64,000 nucleotides of DNA from Dama dama (lineage: Eukaryota > Chordata > Mammalia > Artiodactyla > Cervidae): the NCBI RefSeq assembly GCF_033118175.1, contig NC_083688.1, forward strand, positions 7,089,001 to 7,153,000, read 5' to 3'. The translations under genes were made by a program, and so were the position numbers. Positions 54,261-63,589 of the stretch are shown here, one piece after another (positions within the stretch are counted from its first letter, which is position 1; each line of letters starts with the position of its first letter). The notes beneath the pieces were generated by a model that saw only the letters and a program-made list of their open reading frames with translations, had not been told where the DNA came from and did not search any database.

Positions 54261-54378
54261 TTTTTCTTTGGCCTTGCCATGGGCCATGTGGGACCCTAGT
54301 TTCCCACCACGGATCGAAGCCCCCGCACCGCCCCCTAGTGGAAGCGCAGAGTCCCAACCACTTTACGTCCAGGGACTT
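54261..54378 (-). mobile_element. CHR-type SINE
   Basis: ttctttggccttgccatggg, gtgggaccctagtttcccac, gatcgaagcccccgcaccgc, ccacttt-acgtccagggac. Moderately diverged. Confidence 0.85.
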
Positions 54379-54887
54379 AATAGCATCATCGCAAAGGGCT
54401 GGTTCCCAGTGAGTTTCAGGGGCACCACATGGGCATCTTCCAAGTGAGTTCTGCTGGCACCCACTGGGTGGCTTCCCAGCTCTTCGCCAATAAATGGTTT
54501 CCTAGTGAATTTTGTCTCACCCAAGCACGGAGTTTTCTGCTTGTCAGCCCTGGGCTGTAGCATCTCAGCAAATGGTCTCTACCAAGTAGGGGGCAACATC
54601 TCTTATGAGGTCTAAATCTCTTCCAGGTTCGTTCTTTCCTTGGGCACGCTGCTCAGTCCTATAGGTAAGGCCTGTCCCCTTTATCAGTTATTGCTTCATT
54701 CTTGTGCATTCTCTTTACACCTTATTTATTAATTATTCTAATAGTCCTGTATTATTAAATAACAATTTTTATATTAAGTGTTCCCTGTTCAAGTTACTAT
54801 ATGGTTTCTCTCTCTTGACTGGACCTTGACTAATACATTTGTTCTTTTTCTTATTGCTTTTTTGGTAATTCTTTGTATATTCTGAGG
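54379..54887. other. Old repeat-like sequence, unnamed
   Basis: Ends near 54835 with tctctctcttgactggacct tgactaatac, an end shared by several mammalian repeats. Family not determined. A minus frame at 54363-54563 has no homology. Confidence 0.35.
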
Positions 54888-54995
54888 GCTTTCCAGATGG
54901 CGTTAGTGGTAAAGAACCCACCTGCCAATGCAGGAGATGTGAGAAGCCCGGGTTCGATCCCTGGGTTGAGAAGATCTCCTAGAGAAGATCCTAAT
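54888..54995 (+). mobile_element. Bov-tA SINE, tRNA-like head only
   Basis: gggctttccagatggcgtta, gcaggagatgtgagaagccc gggttcgatccctgggttga. A good B box (ggttcgatcc) remains. The BovA half is absent. Confidence 0.88.
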
Positions 54996-55244
54996 ACTAC
55001 ATTGTATATTTGTTACATATCTTTCCCCAGACTCTTACTTATATGAAAAGTACACCTATGTATAATGTAACTAATAATTATGAAGAGGACCCTTATATAT
55101 TCTTCCACCCCAAGGTCAAGAGGTAGAACACTGTAAACACCCTGCAAGTCCCAGCATGTCCCTCCCACAATCACAGTTCCATCTTCATCTGCCCTCATAG
55201 CACTCCAGATAACTGCTATCCTGGCTTTTATGGTATACTATCCT

Positions 55245-55724
55245 TGCTTCATTTTTATTTTTAAATTTCTTTTTATTTTTGTCTGTGCTGGATCTTCGTT
55301 TCTACTTGGGCTTTTCTCTAGTTGCAGTGCATGGGCTTCTCATTGTGGTGGCTCCTTTTGTGGAGCACAGGCTCTAGGGTGCACGGGTTTAAGTAGTTGC
55401 AGCTCCAGGGCTCTGGATCACATGGGCTCAGTTGCTCCACGGGACCTGGGATCTTCCTGGACCAAGGACTGAACCCATGTCTCTTGCACTGGCAGGTGGA
55501 TGGGCTTCCCTCATAGTTCAGTTGGTAAAGGATCCACCTGCAGTGCAGGAGACTCCGGTTCAATTCCTGGGTTGGGCAGATCCCCTGGAGAAGGGAGACT
55601 ACCCACTCCAGTATTCTGGCCTGGAGAGTTCCATGGACTGTATAGTCCATGGGGTCACAAAGAGTGGACACGACTGAGCGACTTTCACTTTCACTTCTTC
55701 ACCACTGAGCCACCAGGGAAGCCC
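55245..55724 (-). mobile_element. CHR-type SINE, long form, split by a Bov-tA
   Basis: atttttgtctgtgctggatc, agtgcatgggcttctcattg tggtggctcc, gggatcttcctggaccaagg up to ggcaggtgga at 55500, then after the insertion cttcaccactgagccaccag ggaagccc at 55695-55724. Confidence 0.92.
55502..55694 (+). mobile_element. Bov-tA SINE inside CHR
   Basis: gggcttccctcatagttcag, gcaggagactccggttcaat, BovA half ending gacacgactgagcgactttc actttcactt. It cuts the CHR exactly between its B-box-like part and its 5' end. Confidence 0.95.
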
Positions 55725-56350
55725 TGGCTTTACTTTAGAGTTTTAGTCCATTTCTATATGTCTGGCTGTTAGTATGACGGATGCCATCTTGGGCCCATTC
55801 AGTTCTTTCTTTCTTCCAATGACCCTACCTAGGGATGTACTGTGTAGTAAATCTCTTTGTTGTCAAGGTCTCTGTAGTTAGTAGATATTGTTTCATGATC
55901 GTTAGGTCCAGGTGGCCTCCATGCTCCCATGTTTGTTCCCAATGATAATACCTTGTCTGACGTATTCCCAGTGCTCACCAGCCTAGTTACCCATTCATAG
56001 ATCTTGACTTAGGAAAGCACTCTCTGTCTCCAAGCACGTAGCCCCCACACCCTAGGTTAACTATAGAATTGTCCCTATTTTGCCTTCGTGCTATGGAGCA
56101 TGAATGCAAATGCTTCCGGATTGTCATCTGCCCAGTCCTACTCTGTGAGCAAACTGTTGTGTGATAAACTGACCCATTGAGTATACGGAGCGGTCTGTCT
56201 CATTTTTCAGCCTTAAGGCACTCTCAGTTCCGTGGGCACTGTACGTTCTCTTTGTCCTCCAACAGTATGTATCCTCAAAGTGTAATTATATTTATTTTTA
56301 GTTCTATATGAATACAGTCTTACTGGATGTGTGTGTGTATGTGTGTTTTA
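55725..56350 (+). mobile_element. Probable ERV LTR
   Basis: gacggatgccatcttgggcc (55777), acctagggatgtactgtgta, gcatgaatgcaaatgcttcc, then gtgataaactgacccattga gtatacgg, an R-U5-like segment, to about 56235. Remaining bases to 56350 are unassigned. Family unnamed. Confidence 0.4.
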
Positions 56351-56664
56351 TCTGCTCCCGCGTGGGATTCCCTGGTAGCTCAAAGGGTAAAGAGTCTGCC
56401 TGCAATGCGGGAGACCTGGGTTCGAACCCTGGGTCAGGAAGGTCCCGTGGAGAAGGAAATGGCAACCCACTCCAGTATCCTTGCCTGGAAAATCCCATGG
56501 ATGGAGGAACCTGGCAGGCTCCAGTCCATGGGGTCACAAAGAATCAGACATGACTGAGTGATTTCACACGCGGCTTGCAGGATCTTAGCTCTCCAACCAG
56601 GGATGGAACCTGCATCCTTGGCAGTGAAAAATGCTGACCTAACCCCTGGACCGCCAGGGAATTC
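56351..56664 (-). mobile_element. CHR-type SINE split by a Bov-tA
   Basis: Right part 56572-56664: ggcttgcaggatcttagctc tccaaccagggatggaacct, ccctggaccgccagggaatt cc. A tail remnant (tctgctcccgcg) precedes the inserted Bov-tA. Confidence 0.8.
56364..56571 (+). mobile_element. Bov-tA SINE inside CHR
   Basis: gggattccctggtagctcaa, gcgggagacctgggttcgaa ccctgggtcagg, complete BovA half ending cagacatgactgagtgattt c. Confidence 0.95.
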
Positions 56665-56687
56665 CTTGGATATGTTCTTCCATCTGG

Positions 56688-56878
56688 GACTTCGCAGGTG
56701 GCACTAATGGTAAAGAACCCGCCTGCCAGTGCAGGAGATGAAAGAGACACGGGTTCGAGGGCATGGCAGCTCACTCCAGTACTCTTGCCTGGAGAATGCT
56801 ATGGACAGAGGAGCCTGGCAGGCTACACTCCGTAAGTGTGCAAAGAGTTGGACACGACTGAAGCCTCTTAGCATGCAT
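56688..56878 (+). mobile_element. Bov-tA SINE, internally deleted
   Basis: gggacttcgcaggtggcact, gcaggagatgaaagagacac gggttcgagggcatggcagc: the stretch between the B box and the BovA half is missing about 35 bp. Ends gttggacacgactgaagcct. Confidence 0.93.
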
Positions 56879-57059
56879 GCACATTCTTTCATAATTTATG
56901 TTTGTGAGATTTATCCCTGTCATTATGTGTGGCCCTAACTCATCGTTGTATAGCATCGTTGTATAGCATTTCGTTGTGTGAATGTGTAACATCTAGGGTA
57001 TCCATCTTACGGGCGATGGGCAACAGAATTGTCACAGTTTTTAGCTATTGAGAATATTT

Positions 57060-57300
57060 TCCAATAGGTCTGCTCCACTGGGCTCCCTCGACAGCCAGCG
57101 AGCCCCTTGCTGGTGTTGTCTCTGCCTGCAGCCTCCTCCCCACCGGGACATTCTCTACTTGACTGTGCCTCTCTCACGTATCGAGTCTCAGTTCAAATGT
57201 CAGCCTCTCAGAGACCTGCCTTGATAATGCCACCTAAAATAGCTCCGTCCTCGTCCTCAATCTCCGACACCTCACTCCATTCACATGCTGCTATGTGAAA
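57060..57300 (+). mobile_element. L2 LINE 3' region, left part
   Basis: ctcagttcaaatgtcagcct ctcagagacctgccttgata and the following C-rich stretch are typical L2. The terminal block continues at 57985-58080 beyond an L1M insertion. Confidence 0.65.
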
Positions 57301-57304
57301 CTGT

Positions 57305-57965
57305 TAGCTTTTTTCAGTTGATTTTTTTAATTGTGGTAAAAATATATGTAACATACAATTTACCATTTTAACCACTTGTAAGTGCACGATGCAGTGACAT
57401 TGTATATCCACAGTGTTGTAGAACCGTCACCACTATCTATTTCTAGGACTTTTCATCATCCCAAACAGAAACTCTACACCCATTAAATAATAACTCCCCC
57501 ATCCCTCCTCCTCTCAGTTCTGGGTAACCTCTGTCCCGCTTTTTTTTTTTTTAAACTGTTCTGTGAGGCTCGGGAAATCTTAGTTCCCCAACCAGGGATT
57601 GAACCCAGGCCCCCTACAGTGGAAGCATGAAATCTTAACCATTGATCTTCCATGGTTAAGATGGTTAGTCTTAACCACCTATCCCACTTTTTGTTTCTAT
57701 GAATTTGCCTATTTCTACATTCCTTATTTAAGTGGAATTGTATAACATTTGTCCTTTTGGGTGTGGCTTTCAAGATTCATTTATGTTGCAGCGTGTGTTA
57801 GAATTTCATTCTTTTCAAAGGATAAATAGCATTCTGTTGAATGTATATACCACATTTTGCTTATCCAGACTTTAGTTTGCTTCTATGTTTGGTGGTTGTG
57901 AATACTGAATTTGTTTCCGTCCTTGTTTTCTATTGTTTTGGATATATATCTTGGAGTGGAATTAA
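57305..57965 (-). mobile_element. L1M 3' region, antisense, split by CHR
   Basis: atatgtaacatacaatttac cattttaaccac, tagaaccgtcaccactatct, tctatgaatttgcctatttc, gtataacatttgtccttttg, tttgcttatccagactttag, tatcttggagtggaattaa. Confidence 0.88.
57541..57680 (-). mobile_element. CHR-type SINE with a local rearrangement
   Basis: gaaatcttagttccccaacc agggattgaacccaggcccc ctacag. At 57636-57676 the phrase 'cttaacca' appears three times in alternating orientation, a small inverted duplication at the 5' end of the element. Confidence 0.88.
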
Positions 57966-57984
57966 AATGATTATTTAGACTTTC

Positions 57985-58080
57985 GTTAGACTACAGTAGA
58001 CCCCCAATGCCTAGAGCAGTGTCTAACTCACAGTATGAGCTTAAAATACATTTTTGAAATGAACAAATTCCTCAGGTAAA
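57985..58080 (+). mobile_element. L2 LINE 3' terminus, right part
   Basis: ccccaatgcctagagcagtg tctaactcacagtatgagct taaaatacatttttgaaatg matches the L2 end block. Confidence 0.65.
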
Positions 58081-58734
58081 CTGAACAGGGCATTATTATA
58101 GTTACCTACGTCATTGTTAAGGAGATTAAATGCCACATATCCTAGCATGGGGCCCTAGCATCTGATCACGGTTCAGTTTACATTAACCCTACATGATGAC
58201 TTCACTCAGCCCAAGTTCCTTAAGTTGTTGCTGGTTTTTGGGCTTCTATTTAGCTCTCTGTTGCCAGCAAAGATTATTAGTTTTTTTTTTTTACATTCTC
58301 CCATTTGCCGAATGCCCTGAGGGTAGCAGATATCAAGATGGTCAAGGCCCTGCACCTGTTCTCAGGTTTTAATTTTAATACAATTTGTTTCATAACAGAC
58401 AGTGTGGCTTGGGAGGCCTATTCAACATGGGTGAAAATAGAGCAAAAAATCGTCCACTGTTTGTATTCTGTGACCTGTGATGATCCCAGTAGGATCCCAA
58501 GTCCTGAGTTAGAAGATGACACCACCCTTCAGCTTTATACTTCACCGTTGCATGTTGAGTGACAAATTGCTTAAATTTTGCTAAGCTACACTCTTATTTC
58601 ACATTCCTTGGAATTGTAATATGTGAATCTTTGGGGAATTCCTGGGTTTGGCGGGGGAGTGGAGAGATGAAGGAAAAGGAAGCAGGCGGGGGCTGTTAAT
58701 AATAGACTTCAAACAAGTTTCAAACCAACAGGTT
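58081..58734. other. Non-coding stretch, no recognised element
   Basis: An 85-codon plus frame (58305-58562) is open, but I recognise no domain and see no splice or promoter context that would support an exon. Confidence 0.4.
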
Positions 58735-59050
58735 ATGATCAAGTGCCTACTGTATGCTTACTGCAATGCGGTGAGGCGGGAGCCGGGGGACAGAGAAATT
58801 CTATCCTCAAGGAGTTTATGATCAAGGTAGGGCAGGCAGAACTCCAGGCTGAGCAAAGAGGTTAGTAAGTGCTGAGAGCTGAGAGAGTTGCTGGTACGAA
58901 CTTGAACTGTCAGGGTGGAAGGACACATTGAAATAATCTGATCTCATTTTAGAGAGGGGAAAGTGAGGCTCAGAGAGGGTGAGAGGTTTGCCTAAGGCCA
59001 TACAACTAGATGATGTCAAAGCTAGGGCTTGAACTCAGGTCTCCTGGCTT
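58735..59050 (-). mobile_element. L2-like unit plus MIR core
   Basis: 58740-58860 has tgcctactgtatgcttactg and attctatcctcaaggagttt atg, as in old L2-type repeats. 58920-59050 has gaggggaaagtgaggctcag agagggtgagaggtttgcct, an antisense MIR core. Confidence 0.6.
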
Positions 59051-59069
59051 TTCCACCAGTGTTTTTTCT

Positions 59070-59284
59070 TTCTAAAAAAATATTATTTATTTATTTGACT
59101 GTGCTGGGTGTTTGTTGCAGCATGCAAGATCTTCAATCTTCGTTGTGGCATGCGAGATCTTTAGATGTGGCATCTGAACTCTTAGTTGTGGCATGTGAGA
59201 TCTAGTTTCCTGACAAGGGATCGAACCAAGGTCCCCTGAACTAGGAGCAGAGAGTCTTAGCCACTGGACCGCCAGGGGAATCTC
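59070..59284 (-). mobile_element. CHR-type SINE, long form
   Basis: tatttgactgtgctgggtgt, gatctagtttcctgacaagg gatcgaaccaaggtcccctg, ccactggaccgccaggggaa. A perfect 18-bp target-site duplication tccaccagtgttttttct lies at 59052-59069 and 59285-59302. Confidence 0.96.
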
Positions 59285-59344
59285 TCCACCAGTGTTTTTT
59301 CTATTGACACACAGATGTCTCTGTTAATTCAATGGTCTAGTTTA

Positions 59345-59885
59345 GCTCTGTCCAATAGATAAAATTCTATAGCATGAGCCATATGTAGAATTAAAAAATT
59401 CCTAATAGCCACATTGAAAAAAAACACAAAAAGAAACAAGTGAAATTAATTTTAATAACATGTTTTATTTAACCCAACATATTTGGAATATGATCATTTC
59501 ATCTGTAGTCAATATAAAAATTATTAATGAGCTATTTCATATTTTTCTCATTGTACTAAGTCTTAGAAACGTGTTAGTCGCTCAGTTGTGTCCAACGCTT
59601 TGAGATCCCATGGACTGTAGCCCTCCAGGCTCCTCTCTCCTTGAAATTCTCCAGGCAAGAATGCTAGAGTGGGTTGCCATTCTCTTCTCCACGGTATCTT
59701 CCCGACACAGGGATCGAATCCAGGTCTCTTGCATTGCAAGCAGATTCTTTACCATCTGAGCCACCAGGGAAGTCTTATAAATTGGTGTATATTTTATACT
59801 TTGGCACATTTCAGTTCGGACCAGCCACGTTCAGGTGTTCACTGGTCACATGTGGCCAGTGGCTGCTGCATTGGCCAGGGCCAGC
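59345..59885. mobile_element. hAT-like nonautonomous DNA transposon, split by Bov-tA
   Basis: ctctgtccaatagataaaat, gccacattgaaaaaaaacac, gtgaaattaattttaataac atgttttatttaacccaaca, then after the SINE tttcagttcggaccagccac and cacatgtggccagtggctgc. This is the layout of a common mammalian hAT-Charlie MER element with terminal 'gctgtccaatag' sequences; the right terminus has decayed. Confidence 0.7.
59566..59769 (-). mobile_element. Bov-tA SINE inside hAT-like element
   Basis: gtgttagtcgctcagttgtg, ggactgtagccctccaggct, cttcccgacacagggatcga atccaggtctcttgcattgc, gagccaccaggga. Flanking repeat aagtctta at 59558-59565 and 59770-59777. Confidence 0.95.
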
Positions 59886-59964
59886 TAGCTATTTGAATTG
59901 AATAATTTATGTGCCAGATTTTCAGGGGATATCTTGAAGAACGTGAAAGGTGTGATATAGACAT

Positions 59965-60590
59965 CATGGTTTACAGTCAGAAGAGTCTTAGAGCTGGCAG
60001 CCTGGGCTTTGAATCTTAGTTCAGGTGAGACAGGCTGGAGCCTGGGACCGTTTGGGGCGGAGCTGCAAAGCTTGCACCTGAACACACCTCTGCTTGAGCA
60101 ACAAGATAGAAAGACACGGTATGGGACTAAAAATAGCTGAGCTGGTACATGTGCAGCTGGGGCCAATTCTGGACAAAAGACACAAAGAGACCAAAAAACC
60201 CAACTGCCACTTTTGGAAAGCCTAGAGCAAAAGCAAGGTACTGTGCATGCCTCCCGTACACAGTACCACCTAAGTGGTGGGCAAAACACCTAAGCCACCC
60301 CTCTGACCGAACCCCTGGACATACCTCTACTTCACTCTCAGTATAAGGAACAAGCTCGCCACTCCCCTTAAGGAACGACCAAGCAAGGGAAACTATTGTT
60401 TGTCCCCCTTCCCCCTGCTGTAGCAGGAGCCCCGACAAAACCTTGCCTGAATTTCTTGTCTGGCCTCTGATCAATTTCTACTGATTAAGGAGGCCAAGAA
60501 CCCTGCTCGATAACACAACCATTTACTAGCTGTGTAGTCTCTAACAAATCAATTAAATCCTTGATCGTCCTTTGGTTTATATCTACTAAA
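59965..60590 (+). mobile_element. MIR SINE split by an LTR
   Basis: Left part: agagtcttagagctggcagc ctgggctttgaatcttagtt. Right part from about 60506: aacacaaccatttactagct gtgtagtctctaacaaatca attaaatcc. Together they make one sense MIR opened by the LTR at about 60028-60505. Confidence 0.75.
60028..60505 (+). mobile_element. Solo ERV-type LTR inside MIR
   Basis: tgagacaggctggagcctgg near the left end; a TATA-like tcagtataaggaacaagc (60337-60354); C-rich R-U5; and the terminal ggcctctgatcaatttctac tgattaaggaggccaagaac. It is bounded by the two halves of a MIR, so both ends are known to within a few bases. No viral genes, hence a solo LTR left by recombination or a very deleted copy. Confidence 0.65.
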
Positions 60591-60656
60591 GGGCAATTGT
60601 AGAGATCAGTTGGTCAACATAGATAAAATATATTTCTGTATATATATGTAAGTACA

Positions 60657-60873
60657 TAGGGCTCAGTGGTAAAAAATCCACCTGCAATGTAGGAGACGAA
60701 GGAGACCCTGGTTTGATCCCTGTGTTGAGAAGATCCCCTGGAGGAGGGCATGGCAATCCCTTCCAGTATTCTTGCCTGGAGAATTCTATGGACAGAGGAG
60801 CCTGGTGGGCTGCAGTTCATAGGGTCACAAAGAGTCGGACAGACTTAAGCGGCAGAGCACGTGTGCACTCACA
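60657..60873 (+). mobile_element. Bov-tA SINE, 5' end lost
   Basis: tagggctcagtggtaaaaaa, gaaggagaccctggtttgat, complete BovA half with agagtcggacagacttaagc. Confidence 0.93.
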
Positions 60874-60879
60874 TGTAAG

Positions 60880-61380
60880 TATATATGATGCGTAATTGTA
60901 TATGTATGCATGTATAAAAATGATTTGCTAGTGCAGCATCAGGTATTCAAAGTATTATTCTTATTTCCCGAGAATACAAAAGATTTAGAAATATCATCAT
61001 GTGGTGAGCACCAGATGGATAAGACAACTTTATTAAGCAAGTTTAATATCCTGTGAAATTGGTATGAAAGCAAGTGGGAAGCAACTGCAGACGTCACAGG
61101 AGTCAGAGCTGGGACAGCCAGCCCGTGTGGTCAAAGTCAGGAGGAGCAAGTCTCGCTGAGCTGCCAGTGTCTCTGCCCAGGGGGCCCGACCCCAGCTGCC
61201 AGCTGCCAGGGAGATCTGAGCTCTCGGGCCAGTGAGCTGTGTGTTGCGTAATCTATTCTGTTAACATGTTCACTTCAATTTCGGGTTCAGAGTTACACAG
61301 GGAAAAGCTCTGCTGGAAGCTGAATTGCCTCAAAACCCAGCTCTAACCAATCCTTTGAGAATGGAGAGACTTAAAATCAT
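60880..61380. other. Non-coding stretch, no recognised element
   Basis: No repeat named; a GC-rich part at 61100-61230 holds no open frame worth noting. Confidence 0.4.
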
Positions 61381-61384
61381 CAGT

Positions 61385-61770
61385 GTAGGCAGGCACGCTT
61401 GTTGTCCCCACTTGGCAGATGAAAATACTGCATTCTGTTGGGAGATTGGGATTAACATATATACACTACTGTGTATAAAATAGATATGAGAACCTACTGT
61501 ATATCACAGGGATCTCTACTCAGGGCACTGTGGTACCCACATGTGAAGGCAGTCCCAAAGAGAGGGGATGTGTTTGTATACGTATAGCTGATCCACTTTG
61601 GTATACAGCAGAAAGTAACACAACATTGGAAAGAAACTCCTGCAGCACAAATTTTAAAAGAAGGAAAAAAGAAAAAACTGAATTCTAGAAAGGTTAAGTG
61701 ATCGGGCCAAGATAAGTGAGCTGAGCTTTGAACTCACATAGCCTGTCCCCGAGGCTGCTTTCAGGACCAG
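61385..61770 (-). mobile_element. MIR SINE split by an L1 tail
   Basis: tgttgtccccacttggcaga tgaaaatactg before, and agaaaggttaagtgatcggg ccaagataagtgagctgagc tttgaactcac after 61686, form the antisense MIR core. Confidence 0.65.
61437..61670 (+). mobile_element. L1 3'-UTR fragment inside MIR
   Basis: gagattgggattaacatata tacactactgtgtataaaat, cctactgtatatcacaggga, ctgatccactttggtataca gcagaaag, A-rich tail. Imperfect duplications actgcattct and actgaattct flank it. Confidence 0.82.
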
Positions 61771-62319
61771 AGATTGTTACTGGAGAAATACCAAGTAAAC
61801 TAGGTCCTGTAAATTGCCTTCCCATCTTCAGAAAGCAATCTGGAATCTGCTACTTTAAATGGTTCTGTTTTTAGTTCTCCTAGTGGTCATCCTACACCTC
61901 TGAAGATAGATTTGTGTGTTTACTTCTCAATGCATTGATTTAGATGTTTCTACTGACTTCTCATTGTGGGTTATACAGTCTCCAGTCTCTTCCTGTTGTC
62001 ATTTTGATAAGCGGTACATATTTGAACTTCATAAACATCTTTTCTTCTCCATCAGCTTTCCACAGTTATCTTTTGATCTCTAATACAGAGAGTTTACATA
62101 TTTATCATTATGTAAATAGAGCCAAGTAATGTGCTAGGATGGCATTTTCTTTTCTGCTAATTCAATGCCACTCAAGAAGAAAGTCCCCAGAGTTAATTTC
62201 AAGTGAATTCTTTCATACACATCACCAATTGTTTAAAATCATGACATATTTTATTTTTGGATCATGTCTTTTCCATACCTCCCCCTCAGTTTTCTTGTTG
62301 GGAGTAGCTAATAAAAATT

Positions 62320-62530
62320 GCAAATCTTTTTTGAGCAATTACCATATGCTGGGCACATTACAAAGTGCTTTACACATAATGATTAATTTAATTCTCACAG
62401 CTAGCTACCCAAGAAGGAAAGTGCAATAGTATCCCCGTCTTATGGACAAGGAAATTGAACCACAGAGAGGTTAAGTGGTGGAGCTGGGGTTTAATGCAGA
62501 CTCTGATTGGCATCCATGTCCATACGCTTA
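62320..62530 (-). mobile_element. MIR SINE
   Basis: caattaccatatgctgggca cattacaaagtgctttacac, tttaattctcacagctagct, atggacaaggaaattgaacc acagagaggttaagtgg. Confidence 0.75.
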
Positions 62531-62693
62531 ACAACGATACTGTTCTCAAAGGGGACGTGAGCCATCTTCACCATATTCCTAATCTCCACCCACTCTGTGT
62601 ATGCTCCCCTGTTCTAATTTAGATCTGTTTCTTTATATTTGGACCACGTCTTTCTTGTCCAGCTTTTAATTTAATAAATTAAAATTTATTTTA

Positions 62694-62840
62694 TTTATTT
62701 ATTTTTAGTTAATTAATTTATTTTAATTGGAGGCTAATTATTTTACAATATTGCAATGGTTTTTGCCATACATTGACATGAATCAGCCATGGATATACAG
62801 GTGTTCCCCAACCTGAACCCCCCTTCCACCTCCCTCCCCA
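62694..62840 (-). mobile_element. Bovine-type L1, short 3'-end fragment
   Basis: aattggaggctaattatttt acaatattgcaatgg, atacattgacatgaatcagc catgg, ctcccc end. A perfect 14-bp target-site duplication taaaatttatttta lies at 62680-62693 and 62841-62854. Same 3' UTR block as 1407-1534. Confidence 0.92.
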
Positions 62841-62854
62841 TAAAATTTATTTTA

Positions 62855-63589
62855 AATGGGCATGTTTGAAGAGCCTTTATCTTGTCTTCCACATCTGCAG
62901 AAGCAGTCCATGCGGTCCTGTAAGTGAGCTGGGACCATTTGACCAGAGAATTCTGAGTTCTGGGTACTGTATGCACGGTTTGGAAAGGGGAGATGTCACG
63001 GGCTCTGGGCAACCATGTTCCCTTGTCTCCAAAGACTCCTTGGCCCATGGAAGAGTGTGCAGCCAGCAGAGGGTCAGAGTGCTCACGAAAGCATGAAAGT
63101 GAAGTGAAAATGTTAGTCACTCAGTCGTGTCTGACTTTGTGAGAAGGGAATGGCCCAGGATGAGTTTCTCATTTTTAAATCCCTTGTAGCATACCGCAGC
63201 AGCACCATTTGAGGGTATGCTATGCATAGTTTGGAAAGGGGGACATTTCCAAATGTTCTATGTCTTACGTCTAACATTTCAATAGAAAACCTGCAGTGTT
63301 TCTGACCTGAAACCCCAGAGGACAGAGCGGAGGGCAATAACAGCTACTGAAAAGTGAGGGGGAAACCCTGGCAAGGTGAGAGGCAGAGAGAGAAGTTCTT
63401 TGTAAGCTCTGTACCAGTCTCTGGGCGACCTCGAAATCATACATACGTAGGACGGAACTAGAAACAGACCAGCTGAGGATCAAAGAAGCGCGCTGACATT
63501 TGAACTGCTTGCCCAAGGACAGTGTTTGTTATTTTGAGTCCACCAAGTTAATTACCTGACAAAATAGCGACTGCCAGAATCAGCGCTCT
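62855..63589. other. Mostly unassigned stretch
   Basis: A short antisense BovA tail lies at 63094-63143 (gttagtcactcagtcgtgtc tgac). Blocks near 62937-62985 and 63206-63250 share gtatgc-atggtttggaaaggg gga, a local direct repeat about 260 bp apart. The 60-125 codon frames on both strands have no recognisable product. Confidence 0.4.

Noticed and set aside
54888..54995. tRNA gene, because of a good B box and A-box-like sequence
   Set aside because: It is the tRNA-Glu-derived head of a Bov-tA SINE and cannot fold as a full cloverleaf; the same applies to all other SINE heads.
58305..58562. 85-codon frame in apparently single-copy DNA as a small gene
   Set aside because: No domain, no start context or splice evidence; length is within chance expectation for this window.
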